NCBI RefSeq assembly: GCF_004135675.1
Contig: NZ_QHLX01000002.1
Location: 329,584-393,583 of the forward strand
Direction: 5' to 3'
DNA length: 64,000 nucleotides
Source: Marinitoga lauensis
GTDB taxonomy: Bacteria > Thermotogota > Thermotogae > Petrotogales > Petrotogaceae
The notes under the pieces were generated by a model that searched no databases, was not told the DNA's origin, and saw only the letters and a program-made list of their open reading frames with translations. Made by a program: the position numbers and the translations under genes. Of the stretch, positions 35,398 through 45,795 are shown one piece after another (positions within the stretch are counted from its first letter, which is position 1; every line of letters starts with the position of its first letter).

Positions 35398-36759
35398 ATG
35401 AAAATGATAAATAGAAAAAGAGAAAAAGAGTTTTTACTGAGAAAAGCAAAATCAAATGAAAGTGAGTTAATAGTAATATATGGAAGGCGAAGAGTGGGTA
35501 AGACGTTTTTACTTGAAAATACTTTTAATAATGTGCTTTTTTTTACAGCGGACCTTTCTAATACGAGTTATTTAATTGATAGATTTTCAAAGATAATAAT
35601 CTCTGAATTAAAAGATTTGCCGCTTAATATACAAATTACAACATGGGATGCTTTTTTTGGATTATTAAAAACATTATTACAACAAAAGAAATATGATGCA
35701 ATTATTTTTGATGAATTTCAATATATACCACAACAGGATTCATCTTTTATTTCTATTTTCCAAAGATGGTGGGATTTGGAATTTAGTAAATTAAATGTGA
35801 ATTTTGTTTTATGTGGTTCCTATTCTGGTATGATTGAAAAAATAGCTTTAGAACATAATAGTCCATTATATGGTAGAAGAACAGGACAATATAAGATTCT
35901 TCCTATGGATTTTTTTGATTCATCAAAATTCTTATCAAAATACACTCTTGAAGATAAAATTTATGTATATAGTATTACAGGTGGTATTCCATTATATTTA
36001 AAAGAATTTTCTAATTATAGTAATTTGAAAGAAGCATTGGCTAATAAGATTTTTTCACCTGGAGAATTTTTGGTAGAAGAAGGAAAATTTTTAACAATGG
36101 AAGAATTTAAAAAAGATCCTTCAAATTATTTTTCTATTATGAGAGTTATTGCAGATGGAAAAACAACACCTGTTGAAATTTCTAATTTTAGTGGGGTAGA
36201 GAATAGGAAAATATCAACGTATCTTTCTAAGTTGCTTGATATTGAATTAATAAAGAAAGAATTGCCTTTTTCGTTAAAGAAATCAAAGAAAAAACCATTG
36301 TATTATATAGACGATGAATATATAAAATTTTATTTTAAATATATTTATCCTAATATAGACATAATATATAGAGGATACGGAGAAAGGTTAGCAGAAAAGG
36401 TATTAGCAGAAATAAATATGTATACATCATTTACTTTTGAGAAGATTGCAAAACAATATATTGAAAAAGTAGAAAATCCGCAAAAAATTGGTAAATGGTG
36501 GAATAAAGATGTGGAAATAGATCTGGTGGCTATTAATGAAGACACTTTAATAGTGGGAGAATATAAATTCACCAATAAAAAGGTTGATAATAGAGTATTG
36601 CAAAAATTACAGTTAAAAACACAAAAAATGATTGAAGAATTAAAATTTGAACCAGAAAATATTATATATTATTTATTTTCTAAAAGTGGATTTTATAATA
36701 TAGAAGAATCGTCAAATATAAAACTTGTTGATCTTAATAAGATAGGAAACATTAAATGA
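35398..36759 (+). CDS. AAA ATPase with DUF234-type C-terminus (PF01637-PF03008)
   Basis: The start is ATG 35398 behind TTGGTGGTG. The 453-residue protein begins MINRKREKEFLLRKA, with Walker A in VIYGRRRVGKTFLLEN and Walker B in DAIIFDEFQYIPQQ. FVLCGSYSGMIEK and NSPLYGRRTGQYKI are typical of this archaeal-type ATPase. A winged-helix region follows (NFSGVENRKISTYLSKLLDI). The C-terminal DUF234 domain has DVEIDLVAINEDTLIVGEYKF, a D-(ExK) nuclease-like signature. Family function is unknown. It is a separate family from the PF09820 genes but has the same ATPase-plus-nuclease plan. Confidence 0.88.
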   Translation: MKMINRKREKEFLLRKAKSNESELIVIYGRRRVGKTFLLENTFNNVLFFTADLSNTSYLIDRFSKIIISELKDLPLNIQITTWDAFFGLLKTLLQQKKYDAIIFDEFQYIPQQDSSFISIFQRWWDLEFSKLNVNFVLCGSYSGMIEKIALEHNSPLYGRRTGQYKILPMDFFDSSKFLSKYTLEDKIYVYSITGGIPLYLKEFSNYSNLKEALANKIFSPGEFLVEEGKFLTMEEFKKDPSNYFSIMRVIADGKTTPVEISNFSGVENRKISTYLSKLLDIELIKKELPFSLKKSKKKPLYYIDDEYIKFYFKYIYPNIDIIYRGYGERLAEKVLAEINMYTSFTFEKIAKQYIEKVENPQKIGKWWNKDVEIDLVAINEDTLIVGEYKFTNKKVDNRVLQKLQLKTQKMIEELKFEPENIIYYLFSKSGFYNIEESSNIKLVDLNKIGNIK

Positions 36760-36764
36760 CTTAA

Positions 36765-36793
36765 AACAAGGTGCTAGAGCACCTTGTTTTTTT
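36765..36793 (+). terminator. Intrinsic terminator
   Basis: AACAAGGTGC-TAGA-GCACCTTGTT followed by T7, just after the ATPase stop codon. Confidence 0.92.
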
Positions 36794-36898
36794 ATTTAAT
36801 AGATCGTACTAAAGTAGAACGATTTTTATCAATAGTCGTGTCATTTTAAAACGAAAATAGAAAAATCATAAAAAATAGTATTAAATTAAAACGAAATA

Positions 36899-36907
36899 TG
36901 ATATAAT
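36899..36907 (+). promoter_or_regulatory. Extended -10 promoter TGATATAAT
   Basis: ATATGATATAATTAG with TATAAT at 36902-36907, 29 bases before the ATG at 36937. It has the same core as the boxes before the other ATPase genes. Confidence 0.55.
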
Positions 36908-36936
36908 TAGTATTAGAAAAGAACGGAGGTGATAAA

Positions 36937-38103
36937 ATGAAATTAGAAAGTATTATTGAAAGACTTGAATTTAAAACAGAACGATTATTAAATGCTTTGC
37001 CTTCAAAAAAACGATTATTTTTTAAAGAAATTGATAAATATGATAATAGAGGGTTACTGTTATATGGTCCAAGAGGTGTAGGGAAAACAACATATCTTTT
37101 AATGAAAATCATGAAAGATAATTTTTTTTATATCTCAGGGGATGATCCAATAATCTCTAATATTTCGTTATTTGATTTGGGAGAAAAAATATTTTTATCT
37201 GGATACAACGGAATAGTAATTGATGAGGTTCATTATTTAAATAAATGGAGTGTAAACATAAAAGCGTTATATGATTCTTATCCAAATAAAAAAATATGGA
37301 TAAGTGACAGCAGCAGTATAATATTAAGAACAGGAATAGCTGATCTATCAAGAAGGTTTATAAAGGTGAGAATGCCGTTATTATCTTTTAGAGAATATAT
37401 ACATTTATCAAAAGGTGTAGAATTACCTAAAATAGACAATCCATTTGATTTTGATAAAGAGAAATTAATGTCACAAATAAAAAATCTTGATATTTTAAAG
37501 CTATTTAAAGATTATTCACTATCTGGAACAAGACCTTTTTTTCTTGAAGGTAATTTTGAAGAAAAAATGGAAAATATCCTTGAAAAGACATTATATAGCG
37601 ATATACCATTTTTTTTAAATACAATAAAGGAAAATCATTTAAGATTAATGAAAGCGGTAATAGGTTATTTGATATATTCAAAAATTCCAACAATTAATGT
37701 TGAGAAAATGTGTAGAGAGTGGAATTTAAGTAAAAATAAATTATATGAATTGCTAAACGTGATGGAAGAATCAGAATTGATTAATATAGTACTAAAAGAA
37801 AAAGATTTTAAAGTTAATTCAAAGGGAAAGAAAATTTTTTTATCTGATCCTGCCTATTATTATATATATAATGGTGAAATTGGTAATTTTAGAGAGGCAT
37901 TTACAGTTTTTACATTAAAAGAAAAGGAAGAAATATTTGCTTCTAAAAACGAGGAAGATGGTGATTTCATCTGGAATGGAATAAAAATAGAAGTAGGAGG
38001 TAGAAATAAAAAAATAAAAAATTCTGATTTTGTTATTCGCGATGATATAGACATACCTTTAAAAAATAAAATTCCATTGTGGTTGTTAGGATTTTTATGG
38101 TAA
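36937..38103 (+). CDS. AAA ATPase (AAA_14/DUF4143-like)
   Basis: The 388-residue protein starts behind CGGAGGTG. Walker A is LLYGPRGVGKTTYL, Walker B is GIVIDEVHYLNKWSVNIKALYD, and IWISDSSSIIL with LSRRFIKVRMPLLSFREYI matches the AAA_14 family. A winged-helix segment (MCREWNLSKNKLYELLNVME) and a DUF4143-type end follow. The end has IWNGIKIEVGGRNKKIKNSDF, where the E.GG..K pattern recalls a nuclease fold that may have lost residues. Its role is unknown. Terminators stand on both sides, so it is a single-gene unit. Confidence 0.85.
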   Translation: MKLESIIERLEFKTERLLNALPSKKRLFFKEIDKYDNRGLLLYGPRGVGKTTYLLMKIMKDNFFYISGDDPIISNISLFDLGEKIFLSGYNGIVIDEVHYLNKWSVNIKALYDSYPNKKIWISDSSSIILRTGIADLSRRFIKVRMPLLSFREYIHLSKGVELPKIDNPFDFDKEKLMSQIKNLDILKLFKDYSLSGTRPFFLEGNFEEKMENILEKTLYSDIPFFLNTIKENHLRLMKAVIGYLIYSKIPTINVEKMCREWNLSKNKLYELLNVMEESELINIVLKEKDFKVNSKGKKIFLSDPAYYYIYNGEIGNFREAFTVFTLKEKEEIFASKNEEDGDFIWNGIKIEVGGRNKKIKNSDFVIRDDIDIPLKNKIPLWLLGFLW

Positions 38104-38112
38104 TGAAAAATA

Positions 38113-38141
38113 ATAAATTCGGGCATTAAGCCCGAATTTAT
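38113..38141. terminator. Bidirectional terminator
   Basis: ATAAATTCGGGC-ATTAA-GCCCGAATTTAT lies between the converging ATPase gene and gatB. Its left arm on the minus strand overlaps the gatB stop codon (38138-38140). Confidence 0.88.
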
Positions 38142-39570
38142 TCGTCTAAAAGTCTTTTCACTATTTGATTTGCTTTTTGTGGGTTTGCTTTTCCTTTAGT
38201 TTCTTTCATAACCTGTCCAACGAAGAAACCAAATAACTTTGTTTTTCCATTTTTGTATTGCTGATATTGTTTTTGATTATTTTCAATGATTTTTCTTACA
38301 ATTTCTTCAATTATAGAGTCATCGTCTATTTGTTCTAATCCCTTTTCTCTAACTATTTCCGAAGGCATTTTTCCATTCTGGAACATATCTATAAATACAT
38401 CTTTAGCTATTTTTGTGGATATTTTACCAGAATCTATTAATTCTTCTAATTCCTTATAATGTTCTGCTTTTATCTTTACATCCTTTAATTCAACATCATT
38501 TTTATTCATTTCTCTCATTAAATCTGTAATTATTAAATTACTTACAAATTGTGGATTTTTCACCATTTTAGCGGCTTCTTCAAAGTAATTAGCTAATTCC
38601 TTATCTCCTGCTAATATTTCTGCATCATATTCTTTTATTTTATATTCTTCAACGAACCTTTTTGCCTTTTCATCAATCATTTCTGGCATTGTTTTTTTAT
38701 TTCTTCGATTTTTTCCTGAGTTACAATTACTGGAGGAATATCAGGTTCAGGAAAATATCTGTAATCAGCTTCTTCTTCCTTTGATCTCATTGAAAATGTT
38801 GATCTTGTTGAGAAATTCCATCCTCTGGTTTCTTTTGGTACATTTTCTCCTTTTTCCATCGCTTCTATGATTCTATTTCTTTCATATTCAAGTGCTTTTT
38901 CAACGAATTTAAATGAGTTTATATTTTTGATTTCTACCCTATTACTCTGTATATTTTTTTCTGTATCTGTTATGGATATATTTGCGTCACATCTTAAAGC
39001 GCCTTTTTCCATATCACCTGAAGATATTTCTGCATATCTCAAGATATTTCTTAGTTTTTCCATGAATTTTCTTGCTTCTTCTGGTGATTCTATATCTGGT
39101 TCTGTAACTATTTCGATTAATGGAATACCGCTTCTGTTATAATCAACATAGCTATATGAAGCATTTTCTAAATCTTCACCTTCATGGAACATTTTTCCGG
39201 AATCTTCTTCTAGATGCATTCTTTGTATTCTGATCTTCTTACCATCTATTTCTATGTATCCGTTGTTTGCTAATGGGTAGAAATATTGTGTGATTTGATA
39301 ACCTTTTGGAAGGTCAGGATAAAAATAATTTTTTCTGTCAAATCTGGAGTATTCGTTAATTTTTGCATTTAATGCAATTGCTGCTTTTATTCCAAGGTTT
39401 AAAGCTTCTTCGTTAAATACCGGTAACGCACCGGGTTGTCCTGTACATACAGGACATATATTTGTATTTGGTTCGCTATCAAAAGCATTTGCAGAACATG
39501 AACAGAAAGCTTTTGTTTTTGTTAGTAATTGAGTGTGTATTTCAAGCCCAATTGTTGTTTTATATTTCAT
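38138..39570 (-). pseudogene. gatB: Asp/Glu-tRNA(Asn/Gln) amidotransferase subunit B, one frameshift
   Basis: The start is ATG 39570, overlapping the end of gatA. The N-terminal part reads [21 protein letters not shown] with zinc-type cysteines ([22 protein letters not shown]), then [15 protein letters not shown] and [10 protein letters not shown], all hallmarks of GatB. It stops early after [12 protein letters not shown] at 38677. One more A in the preceding run gives [18 protein letters not shown] and joins the tail domain, which ends QIVKRLLDE. The enzyme is essential where Gln- or Asn-tRNA is made by transamidation, so a sequencing error is more likely than loss. Confidence 0.92.
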
Positions 39571-40911
39571 AATTCACCTCCGGTAATTCTAAGGTTCCCA
39601 AAATATCTTCAAATTGTTTTGCTATTCTTAATAACTTAGCGTCTTCGAGCGGTTTTGAGATTAAATGAATACCAAATGGTAAATGATTAATCTTTCCTGC
39701 AGGAATACTGATTGCAGGAGCGCCTATCATATTAGCTGGTATTGTGAATAGATCCATTAAATAATATTGTAGAGGTGATTTTAATTCACCGATTTTTGGA
39801 GGTAATGTTGGTGATGTTGGTGTTAAAATTGCGTCATATTTTTCAAAAGCCTTTTCAAAATCGTCATTTAATAGATTTCTGATTTTTGCAGCTTTTGCAA
39901 AATATGCATCATAATATGCAGAACTTAATGTAAATGCTCCATGAAAATTCTTCTTTTCACTTCTAAACCAAAGCCATTATCTCTGGTTTGCATATATGTA
40001 TCTTTTAAAGAATCTTTTTCATCTCTTAAACCATATCTCATACCATCATATCTTGAAAGATTAGAGCTGGCTTCTGATGGTGCGATTATATAATATATTG
40101 AAACGGTATATTTTAAGTGTGGGATGTTTATTTCCTCTACAGTAATGCCATTTTGTTTTAATGTGTCTATAGTTTCTTTGAATTTATTTAAGATTTCTTC
40201 ATCTATTCCTTCTAATTCAAATACTTCTTTTGGAACGGCTATTTTTAGATTTTCGATTTTTTCATTTAATTTTGATGTTAAGTCCCAATTTATATTTAAG
40301 GATGTGGAATCATTTTCATCTTTTCCGCTCATTACTTCTGCGACAATAGCAGCATTTTCTACATTGGTTGATAACACACCTATTTGATCTAATGAAGAAG
40401 CAAATGCGGATAAACCATATCTTGAAATTGCTCCATATGTAGGTTTATAACCTACTATTCCACAAAATGAAGCAGGTTGTCTTACAGAACCGCCTGTATC
40501 AGAGCCAAGAGCAAATGGAACTATTTTAGCAGCAACTGCAGCAGCAGAACCTCCACTTGAACCACCGGGAATTCTTTCTAAATCCCAGGGATTTTTAACG
40601 GGTCCAAAAGCGGAATTTTCATTAGAACCGCCCATAGCAAATTCATCTAAATTGGTTTTTCCAACTACAGTAAATCCTGCATCCAATAATTTTTGAACAG
40701 CAGTTGCAGTATATGTGGAATTATAATTTTCTAAAATTTTTGAAGCGCAGGTGTTTTTTGTTCCTAATACCTGAATGTTATCTTTTACCAGGAAAGGTGT
40801 GGAATAGTATTTTCCATTTTTATTGCCTTCTATTGTTGTGAATTCTAATACGGCATTTATCTTTTCATTTATCTTTTTCGATTTTTCTAAATCAAAATTA
40901 AAGTCTTTCAT
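39560..40911 (-). pseudogene. gatA: Asp/Glu-tRNA(Asn/Gln) amidotransferase subunit A, one frameshift
   Basis: The start is ATG 40911. The amidase core shows the first catalytic Lys in TPFLVKDNIQVLG, the signature PGGSSGGSAAAVAAKIVPFALGSD with its Ser pair, and SFCGIVGYKPTYGAISRYG. The frame stops at 39925 after RRIFMEHLH. One more G in ATGGAG would give RRIFMGAFTLSSAYYDAYF and lead through ILTPTSPTLPP to MIGAPAISIPAG and the true end at 39560. It supplies ammonia from glutamine to GatB. gatC is not seen beside it. Confidence 0.92.
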
Positions 40912-40930
40912 GAAAAACCTCCTTTATCTC

Positions 40931-42448
40931 TTACCATCTTGTAGTGATATTAATACCACCAACTTTGGGTATTAAATCCAATCTTTTTAATATTTCACGT
41001 TTATCTTCTGTTAGATAAATCCTTGAAATCTGGATTAAATTGCTTTCCATAAATTTATGTGCTGGATATTTTTCAAATACTTCATCGAATCTCAATACAC
41101 TTCCATTATAGTCTAAAATCGATACATCAGTTGATAAGAATTCTTTAGGGTGCATTAATGCAAGTTTATATGGAGTATCAATGATAAATAATCTATCAAA
41201 ATTATCGAGTATATATGATAATTCCTGTTTATCTTCTTTTGATATGTCTGAATTAATAGCTTTTTCTATATTTTCTTTTAATTGTTTTAAGACATTTTCT
41301 GCAACGCTTACACTGATTACAGATGGGTCTAAACCTGTAGTGGAAAATGGAATTTCAATTAGTAGTTTCCATAAATCTCTGGTTTTTAATCTTTTTACTA
41401 ATTCATGTGCTCTGGCAACTTTGTCTGCTTTTTGCATTAATTCAGGGCTTATATTGAATAATTCATCATTTTCTTTTCCATATAACTGTTCATACACTAT
41501 TTCTATTTCGTTGATTATTCTCTGATCTGTTAAAGAAATAAATTTATCTAAATCTTTAACCCTTGATTGTAAATCTAAAATATCATCAGCAAGTCTTAAT
41601 ATTTCCTGTATCATTTGATCGGCAGCTCTTGATGTTTTGTGGAAATATACATTTTTATACATCATAAATCGGGCAAATAATACTGTATATATATTATCTA
41701 TGATCTTTATGTTATAACATAATTTTTCTTTTCCATTAACGTTTTGTATAGAAGCATTTCTAATTATTCTATCCAAATCTCCTGTACCAAAATCTCGAGT
41801 TCCTGCATAATAGGAGTCTCTCAATACAAAATCCAATCTATCTGCACCTAATGGCCCTTGAACAATATTAAACTCAGGACTTCCGCCTGTATTTTCTGCT
41901 TCAAATAATTCATTTATCATGTTCATTACTTCTTTTAAGCCGTTTTTTATATCTGTTTCATCATCTTTAATATCTTTGTTTAATGTAAGGGATAAGTCTT
42001 TTAAAAAGTCTTTTTTTGTTCTTGGGTCATTTAATTTATTATATACATCATATGCCTGATCTATTAATTTTGTGTTTAGGATCTTTTTTCTATATTCATC
42101 ATGTCCATCGCTAAGTCCCATTCTTTTATATATAACATCATCAAATTGATGACTATATGGGCCATGACCTAAGTCATGAAGCAATCCTGCAAGTCTTAAA
42201 ATTCGTGTTTTTTGATGATTGTTTTCAAAAAGCTTTTTTGCATATAATCCCGAAATATGCATAACACCGAGTGAATGACTGAATCTTGTATGTGTTGCAC
42301 TGGGATATACATATTCTGCCCCTGCTAATTGACTTAAGTATCTTAATCTTTGAACCAATGGTGTGTCAGCAATTACAATTTCTAATGGATATAGGAATAT
42401 TTCGGAATATATAGGATCCCTTGATACTTTAAAATATAATTTTTCCAT
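40931..42448 (-). CDS. HD-domain phosphohydrolase (COG1078 type)
   Basis: The 505-residue protein has the HD metal site in HTRFSHSLGVMHISG and GLLHDLGHGPYSHQFDD, with a later Asp in GPLGADRLDFVLRDSYYAGT. The N-terminal VQRLRYLSQLAGAEYVYPSATHT block is characteristic of the dNTPase-like COG1078 family (relatives of SAMHD1 and YwfO). It probably cleaves dNTPs or another nucleotide. It is preceded by the rhomboid gene in the same direction, with a short overlap as read, and followed after 19 bases by gatA. Confidence 0.88.
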   Translation of the reverse strand: MEKLYFKVSRDPIYSEIFLYPLEIVIADTPLVQRLRYLSQLAGAEYVYPSATHTRFSHSLGVMHISGLYAKKLFENNHQKTRILRLAGLLHDLGHGPYSHQFDDVIYKRMGLSDGHDEYRKKILNTKLIDQAYDVYNKLNDPRTKKDFLKDLSLTLNKDIKDDETDIKNGLKEVMNMINELFEAENTGGSPEFNIVQGPLGADRLDFVLRDSYYAGTRDFGTGDLDRIIRNASIQNVNGKEKLCYNIKIIDNIYTVLFARFMMYKNVYFHKTSRAADQMIQEILRLADDILDLQSRVKDLDKFISLTDQRIINEIEIVYEQLYGKENDELFNISPELMQKADKVARAHELVKRLKTRDLWKLLIEIPFSTTGLDPSVISVSVAENVLKQLKENIEKAINSDISKEDKQELSYILDNFDRLFIIDTPYKLALMHPKEFLSTDVSILDYNGSVLRFDEVFEKYPAHKFMESNLIQISRIYLTEDKREILKRLDLIPKVGGINITTRW

Positions 42449-43160
42449 TTTTTAGCCCCTATTAAATATTGAATATCAAAAACCAAAAGCCATATAAATG
42501 AAGCTATTATTAATCCAAAGCTGATATATCCTAAAACTTTCCATTTTTTATATGATGTATATGTATCTGAAACTGATGTTAACCACCCAAATGTAAAACC
42601 AGTTATTAATCCACCAATATGTGCAAAGTTATTTATTCCTGATGCAGTAAATCCAAGAATTAAATTAATAATTATTACTGGTAATAGTGCTGTTCCTGTC
42701 ATTGGCTTTAACATTGAGGGGTGTCATCACGAAATCCAGCGCCAAATAACAATCCAATTAAGCCAAATATAGCCCCACTAGCACCTACTGAAAATGCCTC
42801 AGGCATGAAAAGTTGTGTTAATGCTGCTCCGCCAATACCTGAAGCAAGATAAATGGTTATGAATTTGTATGGGCCATATACTCTTTCTACTATATTTCCA
42901 ATATAGTATAATGCATACATATTAAAGAATATATGTAAAAAACCTCCGTGAACAAACATAGAAGTGATAAATCTAAAATATTGATGTGATATTGTAATTA
43001 ATTTTCCATATTGTGCTCCCGCAAAGATTAGTGTATAGACATTTGAAAAAGCATGAAATCCTCCACCAAAAACGAACATTAATGCAAAGATTATAATATT
43101 CCATGTAAAAATTTTTTGTGTAACGTTATCAAAATTCAAAAAGCGCTTTATATAATCCAT
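42382..43160 (-). pseudogene. Rhomboid-family intramembrane serine protease, frameshifted
   Basis: The start is ATG 43160. The protein has the rhomboid features: SMFVHGGFLHIFFNMYALYYIG, catalytic Ser in VGASGAIFGLIGLLFG, and catalytic His in INNFAHIGGLITGFTFG. The frame breaks between DDTP and MLKPMTGTALLP at about 42715, where one base is missing. As read, the second part runs into the HD gene. One more G in AGGGGC near 42463 would stop it just before that gene (YLIGG, stop), so another error is possible. Six membrane segments are visible. Confidence 0.85.
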
Positions 43161-43178
43161 TCTTTCACCTCATTAATT

Positions 43179-44123
43179 TTATCTGGAGTGATACATTGCA
43201 GCGGCAGATGCACCTAATATTCCAGCATCTTCCACTAATGATGATAACATAATTTTAAATGAATTTCTAAATGATGGCATGAGATATAAATCAATTTTTT
43301 CTTTTATAGGATCTAATAATAGTTTTCCTGCTTTACTCATTCCACCACCAATAATAATCATTTCAGGATTAAAAATATGAACAAAATTAGCTATGGCTTT
43401 TGCTAAAGCATCTGTTATTTTATCTACAACCATTTTAGCTACCAAATCGTCTTTTTCTAAAGCCATAAATACATGTTTTGATTCTATATTATCAATACCT
43501 CCAGCTAATTGCACTATTTTATTATCAGGTATTTTTATACTGAATTCTTTTGCCCATCTGGCGGTATTTTTTGCAGAGGCAATGGCTTCAATACATCCTC
43601 GTGAGCCACAACCACATAATGGACCGTCAGGATCTACGATAATATGTCCTAATTCTGCTCCAATTCCATCTTTTCCTGTGATAAGAATTCCGTGTGAAAC
43701 AACTCCTCCGCCTATTCCAGTTCCTAAGGTTAAAGCAACAAAATGTTTTAATCCCTGAGCTGAACCAAAATACCATTCTCCTAAAGCAAAAGCATTTGCA
43801 TCATTTTCTACAAAAGCTGGAATTTTTAATTTTTCAGAAATGGCATGTGCAAGTTGAAAGTCATTGAATGGAAGGTTTGGTGCATATCTTACAACACCAT
43901 GATCTCTATCTATTGAACCTGGTGACCCGATTCCGATTCCTTCTATTCTATCGAGATTATTTTCTGCTACCAGTTTTATTGTTTTTATAATATTTTCTAC
44001 AACCTTGGCATCACCTTTATCCGCTTCTGTTGGTATTGCTACTTTGTTGATAATTCCTTTGTCTTTTGAGACGAGTCCTGTTTTTATTTCTGTGCCTCCA
44101 AGATCAACACCTATTAAATACAT
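43179..44123 (-). CDS. ROK-family glucokinase
   Basis: The 314-residue protein begins MYLIGVDLGGTEIKTGLV (phosphate-binding), then GIGIGSPGSID, AFVENDANAFALGEWYFG and TLGTGIGGGVV. The ROK zinc site is GPLCGCGSRGCIEAIAS. IIIGGGMSKAG and GILGASAAAMY complete the fold. There is no N-terminal helix-turn-helix, so it is a kinase and not a regulator. It phosphorylates glucose or a related hexose at C6. It diverges from ispD, with about 100 bases between them holding the promoters. Confidence 0.9.
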   Translation of the reverse strand: MYLIGVDLGGTEIKTGLVSKDKGIINKVAIPTEADKGDAKVVENIIKTIKLVAENNLDRIEGIGIGSPGSIDRDHGVVRYAPNLPFNDFQLAHAISEKLKIPAFVENDANAFALGEWYFGSAQGLKHFVALTLGTGIGGGVVSHGILITGKDGIGAELGHIIVDPDGPLCGCGSRGCIEAIASAKNTARWAKEFSIKIPDNKIVQLAGGIDNIESKHVFMALEKDDLVAKMVVDKITDALAKAIANFVHIFNPEMIIIGGGMSKAGKLLLDPIKEKIDLYLMPSFRNSFKIMLSSLVEDAGILGASAAAMYHSR

Positions 44124-44225
44124 TTTATTCTCTCCCTTCTTTCTTAATCTATTAATTGTAATTTTAACATATTTATGTAGTATAATAAAAGTGGAAATAT
44201 GGACAAACTTTGTTGAGGTGGTTTT

Positions 44226-44920
44226 ATGAATATCGGCATTATTGTTGCTGCGGGTAGAGGTGAAAGGACAAAATTAACCTATCCTAAACAATTTTACCAG
44301 ATTTTAGGTAAAAGTTTGTTAAGAATTGCATTAGAAAAATATGAATATTCAAATTTAATAGATAAAATAATTGTAGTTGCTAATAAAAAGTTTATGGAAG
44401 AAACGAAAAAAGAATGTTATGAAATTAACAAAGTATATGATATAATTAAGGGAGGAGATTCCAGGCAGGAGTCTGTATTTAATGCTTTGAAATATCTTTA
44501 CGATAAATTTGGCTTTGACGTTTCCATTGTTTCTATACATGATGCAGCAAGACCTTTTGTTAGTATTGAGAAAATTGAGGAAAGTATAAAAGCAGCTATT
44601 AAAAATGGATCTGCAGTTTTAGCCTTGCCTGAAAAAAATTCTGTTTCTCATGTAACAGGGGGGTTATAGATAAAATTTTAGATAGAAATGAAATTTATTT
44701 GCATCAAACACCACAAACGTTTGATTTTCAAAAATTATATAAAGCGTATATGAATTTTGAAAATGAATTGAAAAGTTTTACAGATGATGCAAGTATATTT
44801 CATAAGGCGGGTAATTTTGTAAGAATTATTCCAGGTGAAGAATATAACATAAAAATCACAACGGATTTTGATTTGAAATTTGCAAAATGGTTGATAAAGG
44901 AAGGTAAGATAAATGCTTAA
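44226..44920 (+). pseudogene. ispD: 2-C-methyl-D-erythritol 4-phosphate cytidylyltransferase, one frameshift
   Basis: The start is ATG 44226 behind TTGAGGTGG. The protein shows IIVAAGRGERTKLTYPKQF (CTP binding), GGDSRQESVFNAL and SIHDAARPFVS, all typical of IspD in the non-mevalonate isoprenoid pathway. The frame stops at 44669 after SHVTGGL. One more G in the run at 44658-44663 would give THVTGGVIDKILDRNEIYL-like text and join LHQTPQTFDFQKLYKAY to the end. The gene is essential in bacteria that use this pathway, so an under-called G run is the likely cause. A TATAAT box is at 44181-44186. Confidence 0.9.
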
Positions 44921-45771
44921 AATAGGCGCACACATGAGTACTTCTAAAGGATTTCATAAGGTTCCTGAGGCAACAAGGAATATTGATGGAAATACATTTC
45001 AGATTTTTGTCATAGCCCAGAACATGGAAAGTTAAGGAGCCAAAGGAATTGGATATTATTGGTTTTAAGGAAAAAATGAAAGAATTTAATATATCTTTTG
45101 ACGATGTACTTGTTCATTCTGGATATTTAATTAATTTAGCTACGCCTAATGATGAAAATTGGGAAAAATCTATTAATTTGATGAAAGAAGAAATAAGAAT
45201 TACATCACTTCTTGGAATTAAATATTTTAATGTGCATCCTGGATCTCATCTTGGCGAAGGTGATGAATTTGGTTATGACAGGATAGCTAAAGCATTGGAT
45301 ATTATTTTAGAAGAAGTTAATAATTTAGGGGTTAATATTTTACTTGAGAATGTTGCTAAAAAAGGTGGTAATATAGGCTGGAAGATGGAGCAATTAGGAG
45401 AGATAATAAAACGCAGTAATTTTTCTGGGAAATTAGGTATAACCTATGATACATGTCATGGATTTGATTCAAATTATGATATAAGGGATAGAGACGATGT
45501 AAGGAGGTTATTAGATGAAATAGACAAATATATAGGATTAGAAAAGTTTAAAATGATACATTTGAATGATTCTAAATTTTCATTGGGTGCGGGTAAAGAT
45601 AGGCATGAGTTTATTGGAAAAGGTGAAATAGGAATAAAAGGATTTGAAACATTTCTATCTTTTGATGAAATCATAAAACTACCGATGCATCTTGAAACAC
45701 CTGGTGATGATACTGAGCATGCAGAGGATATTAAAGTTATAAAAAGGATATTTTCAAATATATATATCTAA
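44913..45771 (+). pseudogene. nfo: Endonuclease IV, two nearby indels
   Basis: The start is ATG 44913 inside the end of ispD. The N-terminus is LKIGAHMSTSKGFHKVPE and NTFQIF. The frame is lost over 45003-45025; adding a T in the T-run and an A in CCCAGAAC gives IFCHSPRTWKVKEPKELD, which joins the rest. Metal-binding segments follow: YFNVHPGSHLGEGDE, ILLENVAKKGG, GITYDTCHGFDSNYD, MIHLNDSKFSLGAGKDRHE and the end MHLETPGDD. It cuts at abasic sites in base-excision repair. About 285 residues after repair, the normal length. Confidence 0.9.
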
Positions 45772-45795
45772 AAAACACCAGAAAGGGGTGGGAGG